Positions 1 to 7,594 of a stretch of DNA of 20,751 nt are shown in pieces. The notes beneath the pieces are model-generated. The model worked only from the letters and a program-made list of their open reading frames with translations. It was not told where the DNA came from and searched no databases. Source of the DNA: Chloroflexota bacterium. Lineage in GTDB: Bacteria > Chloroflexota > Dormibacteria > Dormibacterales > Dormibacteraceae. The first letter of the stretch is position 1. Every line of letters begins with the position of its first letter. The stretch covers positions 1 to 20,751 of the forward strand of contig VBJR01000175.1 of the NCBI GenBank assembly GCA_005880175.1, given 5' to 3'. Made by a program: the position numbers and the translations under genes.

Positions 1-480
1 CCCTCCACGATCCGGATCTCGCGCCAGGCCCCCTCGATGCCGGGGTCGTCCGGGTGGTGGGTCGCGTAGTCGTCGAGCCAGTCGCGCGCCTCGGCGAGCT
101 GGTCCCAGGCCACCGTGTGCTCGGGGTCGCCGACCCACGTGTCCAGGTTGGCGCCGATCCAGCTGCCGGTGTGCAGCCGGTTCAGCGTGTGGCGGAACTC
201 GTGGTGGTCCAGGAAGTCGGCGACGGTCGTGCAGACGACGTCCTCGGCGCGGTCCAGCTCCTCGTAGAGGCCGTTCAGGAAGTCGTGGCCCTCGCGCGGG
301 TAGAAGTCCCACGCGTTCTCGCCGTCCAGGGCGACGACGACCAGGAAGTCGCGGTCCTCGCCCTGCTGGTGGCGGATGCCGCGCAGCCGGCCCATGAAGT
401 CGCCCACGGCGTCCCGCGCGGACATGCGGTGGTAGTCGAACCCGATCAGGTTGCTGAGCAGGCTGTCCCGGCTGAAGGCG
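1..480 (-). pseudogene. GH57 glucan hydrolase/transferase, central segment only
   Basis: Read on the minus strand, this stretch is open and encodes the later half of a GH57 catalytic domain. It runs from about FSRDSLLSNLIGFDYHR, through the family's DGENAWDFYP signature, to HTGSWIGANLDTWVGDPEH and a WDQLAEARDWL helix, and then leaves the window. GH57 enzymes cleave or transfer alpha-1,4/1,6 glucans in the cytoplasm. Upstream (rightwards) the GH57 match stops near 478-486, where GH57 sequence on the other strand begins. This segment would normally follow the plus-strand HPILPLLCD region in a single gene, and it is exactly the part missing from the plus-strand gene. It is therefore a displaced or inverted piece, from a rearrangement or a chimeric assembly. 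The product identity is well supported. Whether it continues as an intact gene beyond position 1 cannot be seen. Confidence 0.7.
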
Positions 481-2739
481 CAGGACCGCGACTTCACCGA
501 AGCCGACAAGGAGGCCCTGTTCGCCGCCCAGCTCGACATGGTGCGGCGGATCATCCCCGACTTCGCGAAGCTGGCGGAGCGCGGCCAGGCCGAGCTGACG
601 TTCTCGCCGTTCTACCACCCGATCCTGCCCCTGCTCTGCGACCTGGGGTCGGCCCGGGACGCGCTGCCCGAGATCCAGCTGCCCACCCGCCGCTTCGCGC
701 ACCCGGAGGACGCGCTGCAGCAGATCGTGGCCGGCCGCTTCGAGGTGGGGAGCGGGCTGGGCGCGCTCCACAAGCCGGTCGAGCTGGTCGAGCGCCTCCT
801 GTACGGCTCGGACGAGTCGCGGCTGCACGTCCGCGTGGACAGCACGGTCCAGCCCGAGCAGCTGGAGGAGGACGGGGTCGGCTTCTGGCTGTACCTCTCG
901 TGCACCGCCGGCGGCGACGAGATCGGCGAGACGTTCGCGACGCCGCTGCGGCCGGGCGCGATCAGCGACCTGGGCTTCGAGCCGGCGGCCGTCGTCCGCG
1001 TCAGCGGCCGCGAGCTGACGGTGGCCCGGCTCAACGAGAGCCGCACCGGGGCGCTGCCGGTCGCCGCGGAGAAGACCGGGTCGCCGACCGCGTTCTCGAT
1101 CCCGTACCAGGCGCTGGACTGCGCCGGCGGCGAGCCGCTGCAGCTGGCCCTGGTGGTGACGCGGGAGGAGCGCGACGTCGAGCACGTGCCCCCGGTCGGC
1201 TCGCTGGGCCTCCGGGTGCCGCGCAGCGCCGGGCCTCCGGGCAGCGGCGACGGGCGCCCGCTCCGCATCCTGATCGCGGCGGCCGAGGTGGCGCCGTTCG
1301 CGAAGGCGGGCGGGGTCGCCGACGTGACCGCGGCGCTGGCCAAGGAGCTGCGCCGGCAGGGCCACGACGTGCGGCTGGTGCTGCCGCGCTACCGGCAGAT
1401 CGTGCCGGAGCGCCACGGCCTGAACGTCGCGCTGAGCGGCCTGCGGGTGCCGCTGGGCGACCAGACGCAGACGCTGGAGTGCTCGATCCTGGAGGGCCGC
1501 CTGGCCGACGTGCCGGTGTACTTCGTGGACTGCCCGCAGCTGTACGACCGCGACGGCATGTACGGGTTCGGCGACGACGACGCCCGGTTCGTGTACCTGT
1601 CCCGGGTCGCGATCGAGATGCTGCGGCCGCTCGGCTTCATGCCCGAGGTCATCCACGTGCACGACTGGCACGTGGCGCTGATCCCGAACCTGCTGGACCG
1701 CCTGTATGCCGCGGACGCGGAGCTGTCCGGGATCGCGACGGTGCTGACGCTGCACAACCTGGCGTTCCAGGGCCAGTTCGGGCCGGCCACGCTGCGGCTG
1801 GCGGAGCTGGAGGGCTGGGGCCTCATCAAGGTCGGCATCCCGCACCTCGACGACGTGGTGAACTTCCTGGGCCGGGGCATCGCGTTCGCTGACGTCGTCA
1901 ACACCGTCAGCGAGCGGTACGCGGAGGAGATCCAGCGGCCGGAGTTCGGCGAGGGTCTCGACGAGCTGCTGCGGACGTACGCCCACAAGCTCTACGGGAT
2001 CGTCAACGGCATCGACACGGAGATCTTCGACCCGGCCGCCGACCCGGCCGTCCCGCACCACTACTCGGCCGACGAGCCGGGCGCCAAGGCGCTGGACAAG
2101 GCCGCCCTGCGCACCGAGCTGGGCCTGAGCGACGGCACCCGGCCCCTGATCGCGTTCATCTCGCGGTTCTACGAGCAGAAGGGCCTGGAGCTGATCCAGC
2201 AGGCGCTGCCGGCGCTGATCCAGCTCGACCTCCAGCTGGCGGTGCTGGGAGCGGGCGACCGCCGCTACGAGGACATGTTCCGGTTCGCCGCGGCGCAGAA
2301 CCCGGGCCGCATCGCCGCGTACATCGGCTTCGACGCGGCGCTGGCGCAGCGCCTGTACGCGGGCGCCGACATGCTGCTGATGCCGTCCCGGTTCGAGCCG
2401 TGCGGCCTGGCCCAGCTGATCAGCCTGCGCTATGGCACGATCCCGATCGTGCGCGCGACGGGCGGCCTGGCGGACACGATCCAGGACTTCGACGCCACGA
2501 CCGACCGCGGGTTCGGCTTCGCGTTCGCCCCGTACGACCCGTGGCAGCTGTTCGGCACCGTGGTGCGCGCGGTCGAGACGTACCGCCACGCCGGGACGTG
2601 GACGCGGCTGGTGCGCCGGGCCATGCGCGAGGACGTCTCCTGGGCCCGCTCGGCCGCGCAGTACGCGTCGCTGTACCGGAGCGCGATCGCGGGCCACCGC
2701 GGCCACCGGAGCGGCGCCCTGGGTGTGCTGCATCGCTGA
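451..2739 (+). CDS. glgA: GH57 remnant fused in frame to ADP-glucose glycogen synthase (GT5)
   Basis: Residues ~12-93 are GH57 (DRDFTEADKEAL, then GQAELTFSPFYHPILPLLCD and a HPEDA helix). Residues ~98-255 are the beta-rich C-terminal domain typical of long GH57 proteins (ALHKPVELVERLLYG, LHVRVD). From residue ~271 a complete GT5 glycogen synthase follows: ILIAAAEVAPFAKAGGVADV (K-x-GG ADP-glucose loop), HVHDWH, LTLHNLAFQG, YGIVNGID, and the EPCGLAQLISLRYGTIPIVR loop with TGGLADT. It should add glucose from ADP-glucose to alpha-1,4 glucan. The TTG at 451 is only the first possible start, since a stop lies at 433; the true N terminus is probably lost. About 280-300 residues of GH57 catalytic core, including DGENAW, are missing near 725-745. 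The GH57 half is thus almost certainly inactive, while the GT5 half looks intact. glgP lies downstream on the other strand. Confidence 0.85.
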   Translation: MLSRLSRLKAQDRDFTEADKEALFAAQLDMVRRIIPDFAKLAERGQAELTFSPFYHPILPLLCDLGSARDALPEIQLPTRRFAHPEDALQQIVAGRFEVGSGLGALHKPVELVERLLYGSDESRLHVRVDSTVQPEQLEEDGVGFWLYLSCTAGGDEIGETFATPLRPGAISDLGFEPAAVVRVSGRELTVARLNESRTGALPVAAEKTGSPTAFSIPYQALDCAGGEPLQLALVVTREERDVEHVPPVGSLGLRVPRSAGPPGSGDGRPLRILIAAAEVAPFAKAGGVADVTAALAKELRRQGHDVRLVLPRYRQIVPERHGLNVALSGLRVPLGDQTQTLECSILEGRLADVPVYFVDCPQLYDRDGMYGFGDDDARFVYLSRVAIEMLRPLGFMPEVIHVHDWHVALIPNLLDRLYAADAELSGIATVLTLHNLAFQGQFGPATLRLAELEGWGLIKVGIPHLDDVVNFLGRGIAFADVVNTVSERYAEEIQRPEFGEGLDELLRTYAHKLYGIVNGIDTEIFDPAADPAVPHHYSADEPGAKALDKAALRTELGLSDGTRPLIAFISRFYEQKGLELIQQALPALIQLDLQLAVLGAGDRRYEDMFRFAAAQNPGRIAAYIGFDAALAQRLYAGADMLLMPSRFEPCGLAQLISLRYGTIPIVRATGGLADTIQDFDATTDRGFGFAFAPYDPWQLFGTVVRAVETYRHAGTWTRLVRRAMREDVSWARSAAQYASLYRSAIAGHRGHRSGALGVLHR

Positions 2740-2746
2740 CGAATTG

Positions 2747-2784
2747 ATTAGCGACAGCTAACATCCCCATTAGCCGACGCTAAT
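2747..2784. promoter_or_regulatory. Two tandem ATTAGC-N4-GCTAAT palindromes (probable metalloregulator operator)
   Basis: ATTAGC-GACA-GCTAAC lies at 2747-2762 and ATTAGC-CGAC-GCTAAT at 2769-2784. The two are offset by 22 bp, about two helical turns, so bound dimers would sit on the same face. They begin 8 bp after the glgA stop and end 40 bp before the ZIP transporter start. A possible -10 (TAGACT, 2795-2800) follows the second site. The TTAG-type half-sites resemble DtxR/MntR-family boxes. The palindromes are seen directly; the regulator family is inferred, and no such regulator is encoded in the window. Confidence 0.6.
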
Positions 2785-2824
2785 TCGCCGCTGGTAGACT
2801 CACTCCTCGGAGGGACGAGGGAAC

Positions 2825-3658
2825 TTGAACCAGCCAACGACCATCCTGCTCGGCGCGATCGCGGGGTTCACCATCTTCATCGGTCTGCCGGTCGCGCGCC
2901 TGCGCAAGCTGTCCCGGACGACCACGGGGTTCCTGAACGCGATCGCGACGGGCATCCTCGTCTTCCTGCTGTGGGACGTGGTCAGCAAGGCCAGCGAGCC
3001 GGTGACGGCGGCGCTGGACGACCTCCACCACGGCCAGGTGGCCACGTTCCTCGGCCTCGCCGGCGTGTTCGCGGCCGGGATCACGGTCGGCCTGATGTCG
3101 CTGGTCTCGTTCAACCAGTGGAGCGGCAAGCGATTCGGCCGCCAGGGCTCGCGGCAGCTGCGGGGCCCGGGTGCCATGGCCGTGGACGCGGCCGCCATGC
3201 CGTCCGGGCGCTGGCTGGCGATGATGATCGCGGTCGGGCTCGGCCTGCACAACCTGTCGGAGGGCCTGGCCATCGGCGAGGCGGCTGTGCGAGGTGCGAT
3301 CAGCTTCGCGACCGTCCTGATCATCGGGTTCGGCCTGCACAACATCACCGAGGGGTTCGGCATCGCCGCCCCGATGGCCTCGGACGACCAGCGGCCGACG
3401 TGGACGTTCCTGTTGCTGGCGGGCGTGGTCGGGGGCGCGCCCACGTTCCTGGGCACGATCGTGGGCTACAGCGTCTCGAACACCTATTTCTTCGTGCTCT
3501 TCCTGGCGCTGGCGGCCGGCGCGCTGATCTACATCATCAGCGAGATGTTCAACGTGGGCAGGAAGCTCAACACGCCTTCGATGCTCGGGTGGGGCGTGCT
3601 CCTGGGCTTCCTGGCGGGCTACGGCACCGACCTGATCCTGACGTTCGCCGGGACCTGA
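2825..3658 (+). CDS. ZIP-family divalent metal transporter
   Basis: This 277-residue membrane protein has about eight hydrophobic segments. It carries the two ZIP signature helices: GLHNLSEGLAIGE (H142, N143, E146) and GLHNITEGFGIAAP (H172, N173, E176), which form the binuclear metal site in this family. A His-containing cytoplasmic loop (~100-125) precedes them. ZIP proteins move Zn2+, Fe2+ or Mn2+ into the cytoplasm; the metal cannot be told from sequence. The Pro usual in HNxPEG is Ser or Thr here. The TTG start at 2825 is supported by GGAGGGACGAGG just upstream. The gene has its own upstream region with tandem palindromes, so it is probably metal-regulated rather than part of the glycogen operon. 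A bidirectional terminator follows at 3669-3695. Confidence 0.85.
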   Translation: MNQPTTILLGAIAGFTIFIGLPVARLRKLSRTTTGFLNAIATGILVFLLWDVVSKASEPVTAALDDLHHGQVATFLGLAGVFAAGITVGLMSLVSFNQWSGKRFGRQGSRQLRGPGAMAVDAAAMPSGRWLAMMIAVGLGLHNLSEGLAIGEAAVRGAISFATVLIIGFGLHNITEGFGIAAPMASDDQRPTWTFLLLAGVVGGAPTFLGTIVGYSVSNTYFFVLFLALAAGALIYIISEMFNVGRKLNTPSMLGWGVLLGFLAGYGTDLILTFAGT

Positions 3659-3668
3659 CTACACAAAA

Positions 3669-3695
3669 CGGGGTCGAGCCCCAGGCCCGACCCCG
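3669..3695. terminator. Bidirectional intrinsic terminator
   Basis: Arms CGGGGTCG (3669-3676) and CGACCCCG (3688-3695) form a perfect 8-bp stem. On the minus strand the stem is followed by TTTTGTGT (3668-3661), a good U-tract for ending the transcript from ~3914. On the plus strand the tail is CGTTGATCGTTTCTC, weaker but usable to end the ZIP transcript. Confidence 0.65.
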
Positions 3696-3818
3696 CGTTG
3701 ATCGTTTCTCTGTTGTCTGGCGGCGCCGCTGGAGTTCGGCTGACCGGCTAATCCGGGGGCTACAGGAAGCCCGCACCTTTACGGCCGGCCGCTCGTCTCG
3801 CGACTCGGGTTTTCCGTA

Positions 3819-3881
3819 CTAGAGGAATCTCCCGGCAGTCCAAACCGCAGCGGCTCTGGAGTTGTCCGGTGGTTCAGCCAT
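3819..3881 (-). CDS. 20-residue small ORF inside the candidate RNA
   Basis: ATG at 3881 is preceded by GGAGGT at 3891-3886, four bases away. The ORF reads MAEPPDNSRAAAVWTAGRFL and stops with TAG. A good ribosome binding site and a promoter-to-terminator unit around it support translation. The length suggests a leader peptide or a small protein. It shows no membrane segment and no run of a single regulatory amino acid. No homologue is recalled. Confidence 0.35.
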   Translation of the reverse strand: MAEPPDNSRAAAVWTAGRFL

Positions 3882-3903
3882 AGGCACCTCCGTGAACTCG
3901 ACA

Positions 3904-3917
3904 GTTAAACGCTTAAC
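3904..3917. promoter_or_regulatory. GTTAA-N4-TTAAC inverted repeat
   Basis: Perfect 5-bp arms (GTTAA 3904-3908, TTAAC 3913-3917) lie over the predicted start point of the minus-strand RNA and ~65 bp before the alpha/beta hydrolase start. It could be an operator for either unit. No matching second copy was seen in the window. Confidence 0.3.
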
Positions 3918-3981
3918 CCCATCTTTCGCTTCCTGGGCGCCGCTGTCAATACCCGGACCGTATCGCGAGTACCATCGCGGC

Positions 3982-4866
3982 ATGCCACGCGTCGAGGCCA
4001 ATGGCCTGGAGTTCGAGTACGAGACGTTCGGCGATCCGGCCGCGCCGCCGCTCCTCCTGATCATGGGGCTGGGGGCCCAGATGATCTCGTGGGACGACGA
4101 GTTCTGCGACCTGCTCGCCAGCCGTGGCTTCCACGTCGTCCGGTTCGACAACCGCGACGTCGGGCTGTCCACGAAGCTGGATCACCTGGGGACGCCCGAC
4201 CTCTCCGCGGTCGCCGCCGGGACGGAGCCGCCGCCGTACCGGCTCGAGGACCTTGCCGACGACGCGGCCGGCATCCTGGACGCGCTGGGGATCGGCGCGG
4301 CGCACGTCGTCGGCGCGTCGATGGGCGGCTTCGTGGCGCAGGCCCTGGCGATCGGGCACCCGGCGCGGGTGCTGAGCCTCACGTCGATCATGTCGGCGCC
4401 CGGGGGCATGCGCGACAACACGCCGGCCACGCCCGAGGCGATGGAGGCGCTGCTGAAGCCGCCGCCGGCCGACCGCGAGGGCCTGATCGAGCACGGGGTC
4501 TGGGTCAGCAGCCGCATCTCGGGGCCCGCGCACTTCGACCCGGAGGAGGCGCGGCGCAAGCGGACGCGGGCGATCGACCGGTCGGTGAGCACGGCCGGGA
4601 CGGCGCGCCAGCTCGCCGCCATCGCGGCCGCCCCGTCGCGGGTGGACCAGCTGCGGGCGCTGTCGGTGCCGGCGCTGGTCGTGCACGGCGAGGTGGACCC
4701 GCTGGTGCCCGTGGAGAACGGGCGCCGGACGGCGGATGCGATCCCCGGCGCCCGGCTGCTCGTGCTCCCGACGATGGGCCACGACATGCCCCGGCCCTGC
4801 TGGCCCGCGATCGTGGACGCGATCGCCGAGACGGCCCGGCCGGCGGACACGCCCGCGGTGGCGTAG
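3982..4866 (+). CDS. Alpha/beta-fold hydrolase
   Basis: This 294-residue intact alpha/beta hydrolase is probably cytoplasmic, as it has no signal peptide. The nucleophile elbow is GASMGG (S113), the acid is GEVDPLVP (D239) and the base is GHDMP (H267). The oxyanion region LLLIMGLGAQMISWDDEF lies at residues 24-41. The RFDNRDVGLSTK segment recalls the aclacinomycin methylesterase/epoxide-hydrolase-like branch, so an esterase is likely; the substrate is unknown. ATG 3982 is chosen because TACCAT (3970-3975) ends six bases before it, a leaderless arrangement, and homology begins there. An upstream in-frame TTG at 3862 would add residues unlike the family. It converges on glgP with 11 bp between stops. 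Confidence 0.8.
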   Translation: MPRVEANGLEFEYETFGDPAAPPLLLIMGLGAQMISWDDEFCDLLASRGFHVVRFDNRDVGLSTKLDHLGTPDLSAVAAGTEPPPYRLEDLADDAAGILDALGIGAAHVVGASMGGFVAQALAIGHPARVLSLTSIMSAPGGMRDNTPATPEAMEALLKPPPADREGLIEHGVWVSSRISGPAHFDPEEARRKRTRAIDRSVSTAGTARQLAAIAAAPSRVDQLRALSVPALVVHGEVDPLVPVENGRRTADAIPGARLLVLPTMGHDMPRPCWPAIVDAIAETARPADTPAVA

Positions 4867-4877
4867 GCGCGTCCCGG

Positions 4878-6844
4878 CTACCCGCCCCAGTCGGGCAGCA
4901 GCCGCAGCTGCTCGACGCGGCGGGCGGCGGGCGCGTAGCACTCGGACAGGTAGTCGAGCACCATGCGCCGGGCCGAGAACCCGGTGACGATGTGGCGGAC
5001 CGAGCCGCGCATCATCGCGAGCCAGCGGGTCGGGAGGCCGCGCTCGTCGCGGTCGTAGAACGCGGGCACGACCTCGCGCTCGAGCAGGCGGTGCAGCGCC
5101 TCGGCCTCGGCCGCGTCGTCGGTCGTCGGGCTGTCCATCGTGGCGCCCGAGGGGATCGCCCAGCCCAGGCCGGGGCGGTGGCCCTCGTCCCACCAGCCGT
5201 CGAGCACGCTGACGTTGAGGACGCCGTTGGCGCCGGCCTTCATGCCCGACGTGCCGCTCGCCTCCAGGAATCGCCGGGGGTTGTTCAGCCACACGTCCGC
5301 GCCCTGCACGAGCAGGCGCGCGACCTCGATGTCGTAGTCCTCCATGAACGCGATGTGGGACTCCCGGCGCGCGGTCTGGACGATCTCGCGCAGGATGCGC
5401 TTGCCCTCCATGTCGGCCGGATGGGCCTTGCCCGCGAACACGATCTGGACGGGGCGGTGCGCGTCGTGCAGCAGCCGGAGCAGGCGGGCGTGGTCGGACA
5501 GCACCAGGTTGGCCCGCTTGTACGGCGCGAAGCGGCGGCTGAAGCCGATGGTGAACGCGTCGGGGTCCAGCTGGTCGCTGGCGTGGCGGGCGTGGACGGC
5601 CTCGGTCCAGCGGGCGTCGTCGGGGCCGATGTCCCACCACTCGGGGGCGACGTGGCGCTCGAGCAGGCCGGCGATCTCCGGCGCCACCCAGCTCGGCATG
5701 TGGACGCCGTTGGTCACGGAGTAGATGGGCACCTGGGCCTCCGGCAGGCCGGGCCAGGCGTCCTTCCACAGGCGGCGCGAGACGGCGCCGTGGAGGCGGC
5801 TGACGCCGACGGCGCGGTCGGCCATGCGGAGGCCGACGTACGTGGTGCAGAGCAGCTCGCGGACGTCGCCCGGCGTGCGCCGGCCCAGGTCCATGAAGCG
5901 CTCGAAGCTGAGGCCGACGTCGGTCAGGTACGGGCCGAGCAGCTCGCGGACCAGCGCGGGCTCGAAGTAATCGCTGCCGGCGGCGACGGGGGTGTGGGTG
6001 GTGAAGACGAAGCCGGCGCGGGCGATCAGCCGCGCCTCCTCGAGGGTGAGCTGGCGGCGCTGCCGGAGCTCCCGGATGCGCTCGACGGCGAGCAGGAAGC
6101 CGTGGCCCTCGTTCATGTGGAAGACGGTCGCGTCCACGCCCATGGCGCGGAGGGCGCGCATGCCGCCGATGCCGAGCACGATCTCCTGGGGCAGGCGCCG
6201 GGCCGGCTCGGGCACGTACAGGCGGTCGGCGATGGCGCGGCGGCCGGGCGGTCCCCGAGCGGGCAGGTCACCTCGAGCGGGCCGTCCGGGGTCTCGACCC
6301 GCTGCAGGGGCAGCTCCTGGAACACGTTCTCGGGGTAGACCTCGTACTGGCCGCCCTGGTCGTCGATGCGCTGGCGGCCGAAGCCCTGGCGGTAGAGGAG
6401 GCCGACGCCGACCAGCGGCAGGGCGAGGTCGCTGGCGGCCTTGAGGTGGTCGCCGGCCAGGACGCCGAGGCCGCCCGAGTAGATGGGGAGGCCCTCCGTG
6501 AGGCCGAACTCGAGGGAGAAGTAGGCGATGGAGAGGGGGGCCCCGGCCTCGATGGGCGCGGCGGGCCGGGCGCGGTACTGGCGGAGGGCGGCGCGGGCGT
6601 CGTCCAGCGCGGCGCGGACCTCGGGCCGAAGGAGGGCAGCGCGGACCCCCTCGGGGCCCAGCCGAGCGAGGAGCAGGATCGGGTTGTGGCCGGAGCGCTG
6701 CCAGAGCTCGGGATCGAGCTCGGCGAACAGGGCGGCGATGCGGGGCTCCCAGGTCCAGGTCAGGTCGAGGGCGATGTCCTTCAGCTCGTCCAGCACGACG
6801 TGGTCCAAAGGCCCCGAGCTCGAGTGGTCAGCACGAATGAGCAA
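4878..6844 (-). pseudogene. glgP: Alpha-glucan phosphorylase (GT35), internally deleted and frameshifted
   Basis: It releases glucose-1-phosphate from glycogen with PLP as cofactor. The N-terminal part (6844 to ~6240) has the DUF3417-type start (LKDIALDLTWTWEPRIAALFAELDPELW) and SIAYFSLEFGLTEGLPIYSGGLGVLAGD. The C-terminal part (6233-4878, another frame) has IGGMRALRAMG, HMNEGHG, YSVTNGVH, GFSRRFAPYKR, FAGKAHPAD and EASGTSGMKAGANGV with the PLP lysine. The frames change at 6234-6248, where the family normally has about 30 more residues between VTCPLGDRP and IADRLY. A deletion of 3n+1 or 3n+2 bases explains this better than one missing base. Start choice is weak: TTG 6844, TTG 6808 and GTG 6796 are all possible and none has a clear ribosome site. 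It pairs functionally with GlgA. Confidence 0.85.
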
Positions 6845-6846
6845 TC

Positions 6847-7335
6847 TTAGGGGGAGGCGCGAGATCGGCGACCTGGGGCGGGTGGCCGGCGCCACCCCCT
6901 CGGCGTTAAACTCACGGCGGGTTCGAGTCCCGTCTCCCGCTCCAGTGCCGCGTCTTCGAGGAAGCGCCTCCAGCTCTCCTTCGGAACGGCGACCACCTTC
7001 ACCTGACCCACCGCCGGCCACGCCTCGCGGGGGAGCGCCAAGCCCCGGTCTTCGAGCTGCCCGGCCAGGTGGACCTCCGTCCCGTCCACGAGCCGGACGT
7101 TCCACGTGGACTCGCGCTGGGCGCCGTAGGTCTTGCGGACCCACTCGATCTCGTGGCCGTGGTCGGCGAGGAGCCGCGCGACGGCGTCCGCCTGCCGCTT
7201 GGTGCGGATCTTGGTGCCGCGCTCGGGAACGGCGACGTGCGCCTCGATCCGCTCGAACAGGCTGCTGAGCAGCTTCGTCCGCTGGGCACCGTCAATCGTG
7301 AACTCATCCTCGCCGTTCGCGTCGTGAACCCGCAC
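6847..7335 (-). CDS. Hypothetical protein running into the tRNA-Gly fragment
   Basis: GTG at 7335 opens a 162-residue frame with strong third-position GC down to about 6945. The body is charged and helical (LFERIEAHVAVPERGTKI, RQADAVARLLADHGHEI, then ESWRRFLEDAAL). I recognise no family. The last ~33 residues begin ETGLEPAVSLT, which is the antisense translation of the tRNA-Gly 3' end and of the sequence beyond it. The native C terminus therefore probably ended near ALE and was replaced when this DNA joined the tRNA sequence. It shares orientation with vapBC and may belong to the same mobile islet. The start is uncertain because no clear ribosome site is visible. Confidence 0.5.
   Translation of the reverse strand: MRVHDANGEDEFTIDGAQRTKLLSSLFERIEAHVAVPERGTKIRTKRQADAVARLLADHGHEIEWVRKTYGAQRESTWNVRLVDGTEVHLAGQLEDRGLALPREAWPAVGQVKVVAVPKESWRRFLEDAALERETGLEPAVSLTPRGWRRPPAPGRRSRASP
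6880..6897. other. Strong hairpin GGGTGGC-CGGC-GCCACCC
   Basis: A perfect 7-bp stem with a 4-base loop lies between the glgP start and the tRNA-Gly piece. It lacks a U-tract on either strand, and a 4-base loop excludes it as an anticodon arm. It may be a terminator-like element or a junction scar. Confidence 0.3.
6918..6946 (+). repeat. tRNA-Gly 3' end fragment (att-like direct repeat, left copy)
   Basis: GCGGGTTCGAGTCCCGT followed by CTCCCGC and TCCA is the T-arm, acceptor 3' strand and CCA end of a tRNA-Gly. The 5' two-thirds of the tRNA (D-arm, anticodon arm) is absent upstream, so it is not a working tRNA. The last 15 bases (GTCTCCCGCTCCAGT, 6932-6946) recur at 8290-8304. tRNA 3' ends are classic integration sites. 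Confidence 0.6.
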
Positions 7336-7594
7336 CCGCTCGCGGTCCGGTCGCTCGCTCTGTGACGGTTCCCGGGGCCGGGCGGCAGCGTCCGCCGACC
7401 GGCGTCCAGTGCCGGCCGCTTGGCCGCCGTGCTGGCGACCACGGCGCGCACGGCGGCATCCGTCAGCCTCTTTCGGTCGAGTGAGCTGGAGAATCGCCTA
7501 GGTAGTCAGGCGATCACACGCTGGCCGGAGAGCAGCCATCTCGCGGTGGAGCCGTCCTTCGAGTTCCCGTGCGTATGTCAGGTGTTCTGGTTGG
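7336..7594. other. Gap without a supported gene
   Basis: About 260 bases between the hypothetical gene and vapC. A minus-strand stretch at ~7470-7390 has coding-like third-position GC (TDAAVRAVVASTAAKR) but joins no family and no clear start. It may be an eroded gene 5' end. Nothing else is supported. Confidence 0.3.

Larger units (their letters stand above)
3661..3914 (-). ncRNA. Candidate small RNA or leader-type transcript, ~250 nt
   Basis: The minus strand has TTGACA (3949-3944), a 17-base spacer and AAAGAT (3926-3921), predicting a start near 3914, and an intrinsic terminator with U-tract at 3695-3661. Between them lie a 20-codon ORF and ~120 nt rich in short hairpins: GUC-GCGA-GAC with a GNRA loop, GGGCU-UCCUGU-AGCCC, and CCGG-AUUAG-CCGG. 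No gene follows in this direction, since the transcript ends against the convergent ZIP gene. It therefore looks like a free-standing RNA. I compared it with tmRNA, 6S, SRP, RNase P and the c-di-AMP riboswitch from memory and saw no convincing match. Transcription is inferred. Confidence 0.4.

Noticed and set aside
54..1892. A 612-residue plus-strand protein
   Set aside because: Low-complexity Arg/Ala/Gly/Pro composition; it is the antisense and off-frame shadow of the GH57 and GlgA coding sequences.
3661..3914. tmRNA, 6S RNA or RNase P RNA
   Set aside because: No tRNA-like ends or tag ORF of tmRNA type, no P4 or ACAGAAA signature, and no single long rod with central bubble. Left as an unassigned RNA.
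4089..6338. A 749-residue plus-strand protein
   Set aside because: Shadow of the alpha/beta hydrolase (other frame) and of glgP (opposite strand); it has no family motif.
6850..6944. A whole 95-nt tRNA (Ser/Sec-like) ending in the TCCA
   Set aside because: GGGGGAG could pair with CTCCCGC at six of seven positions, but there is no D-arm and no 7-base anticodon loop; the central hairpin has a 4-base loop. Only the tRNA-Gly 3' end is convincing.
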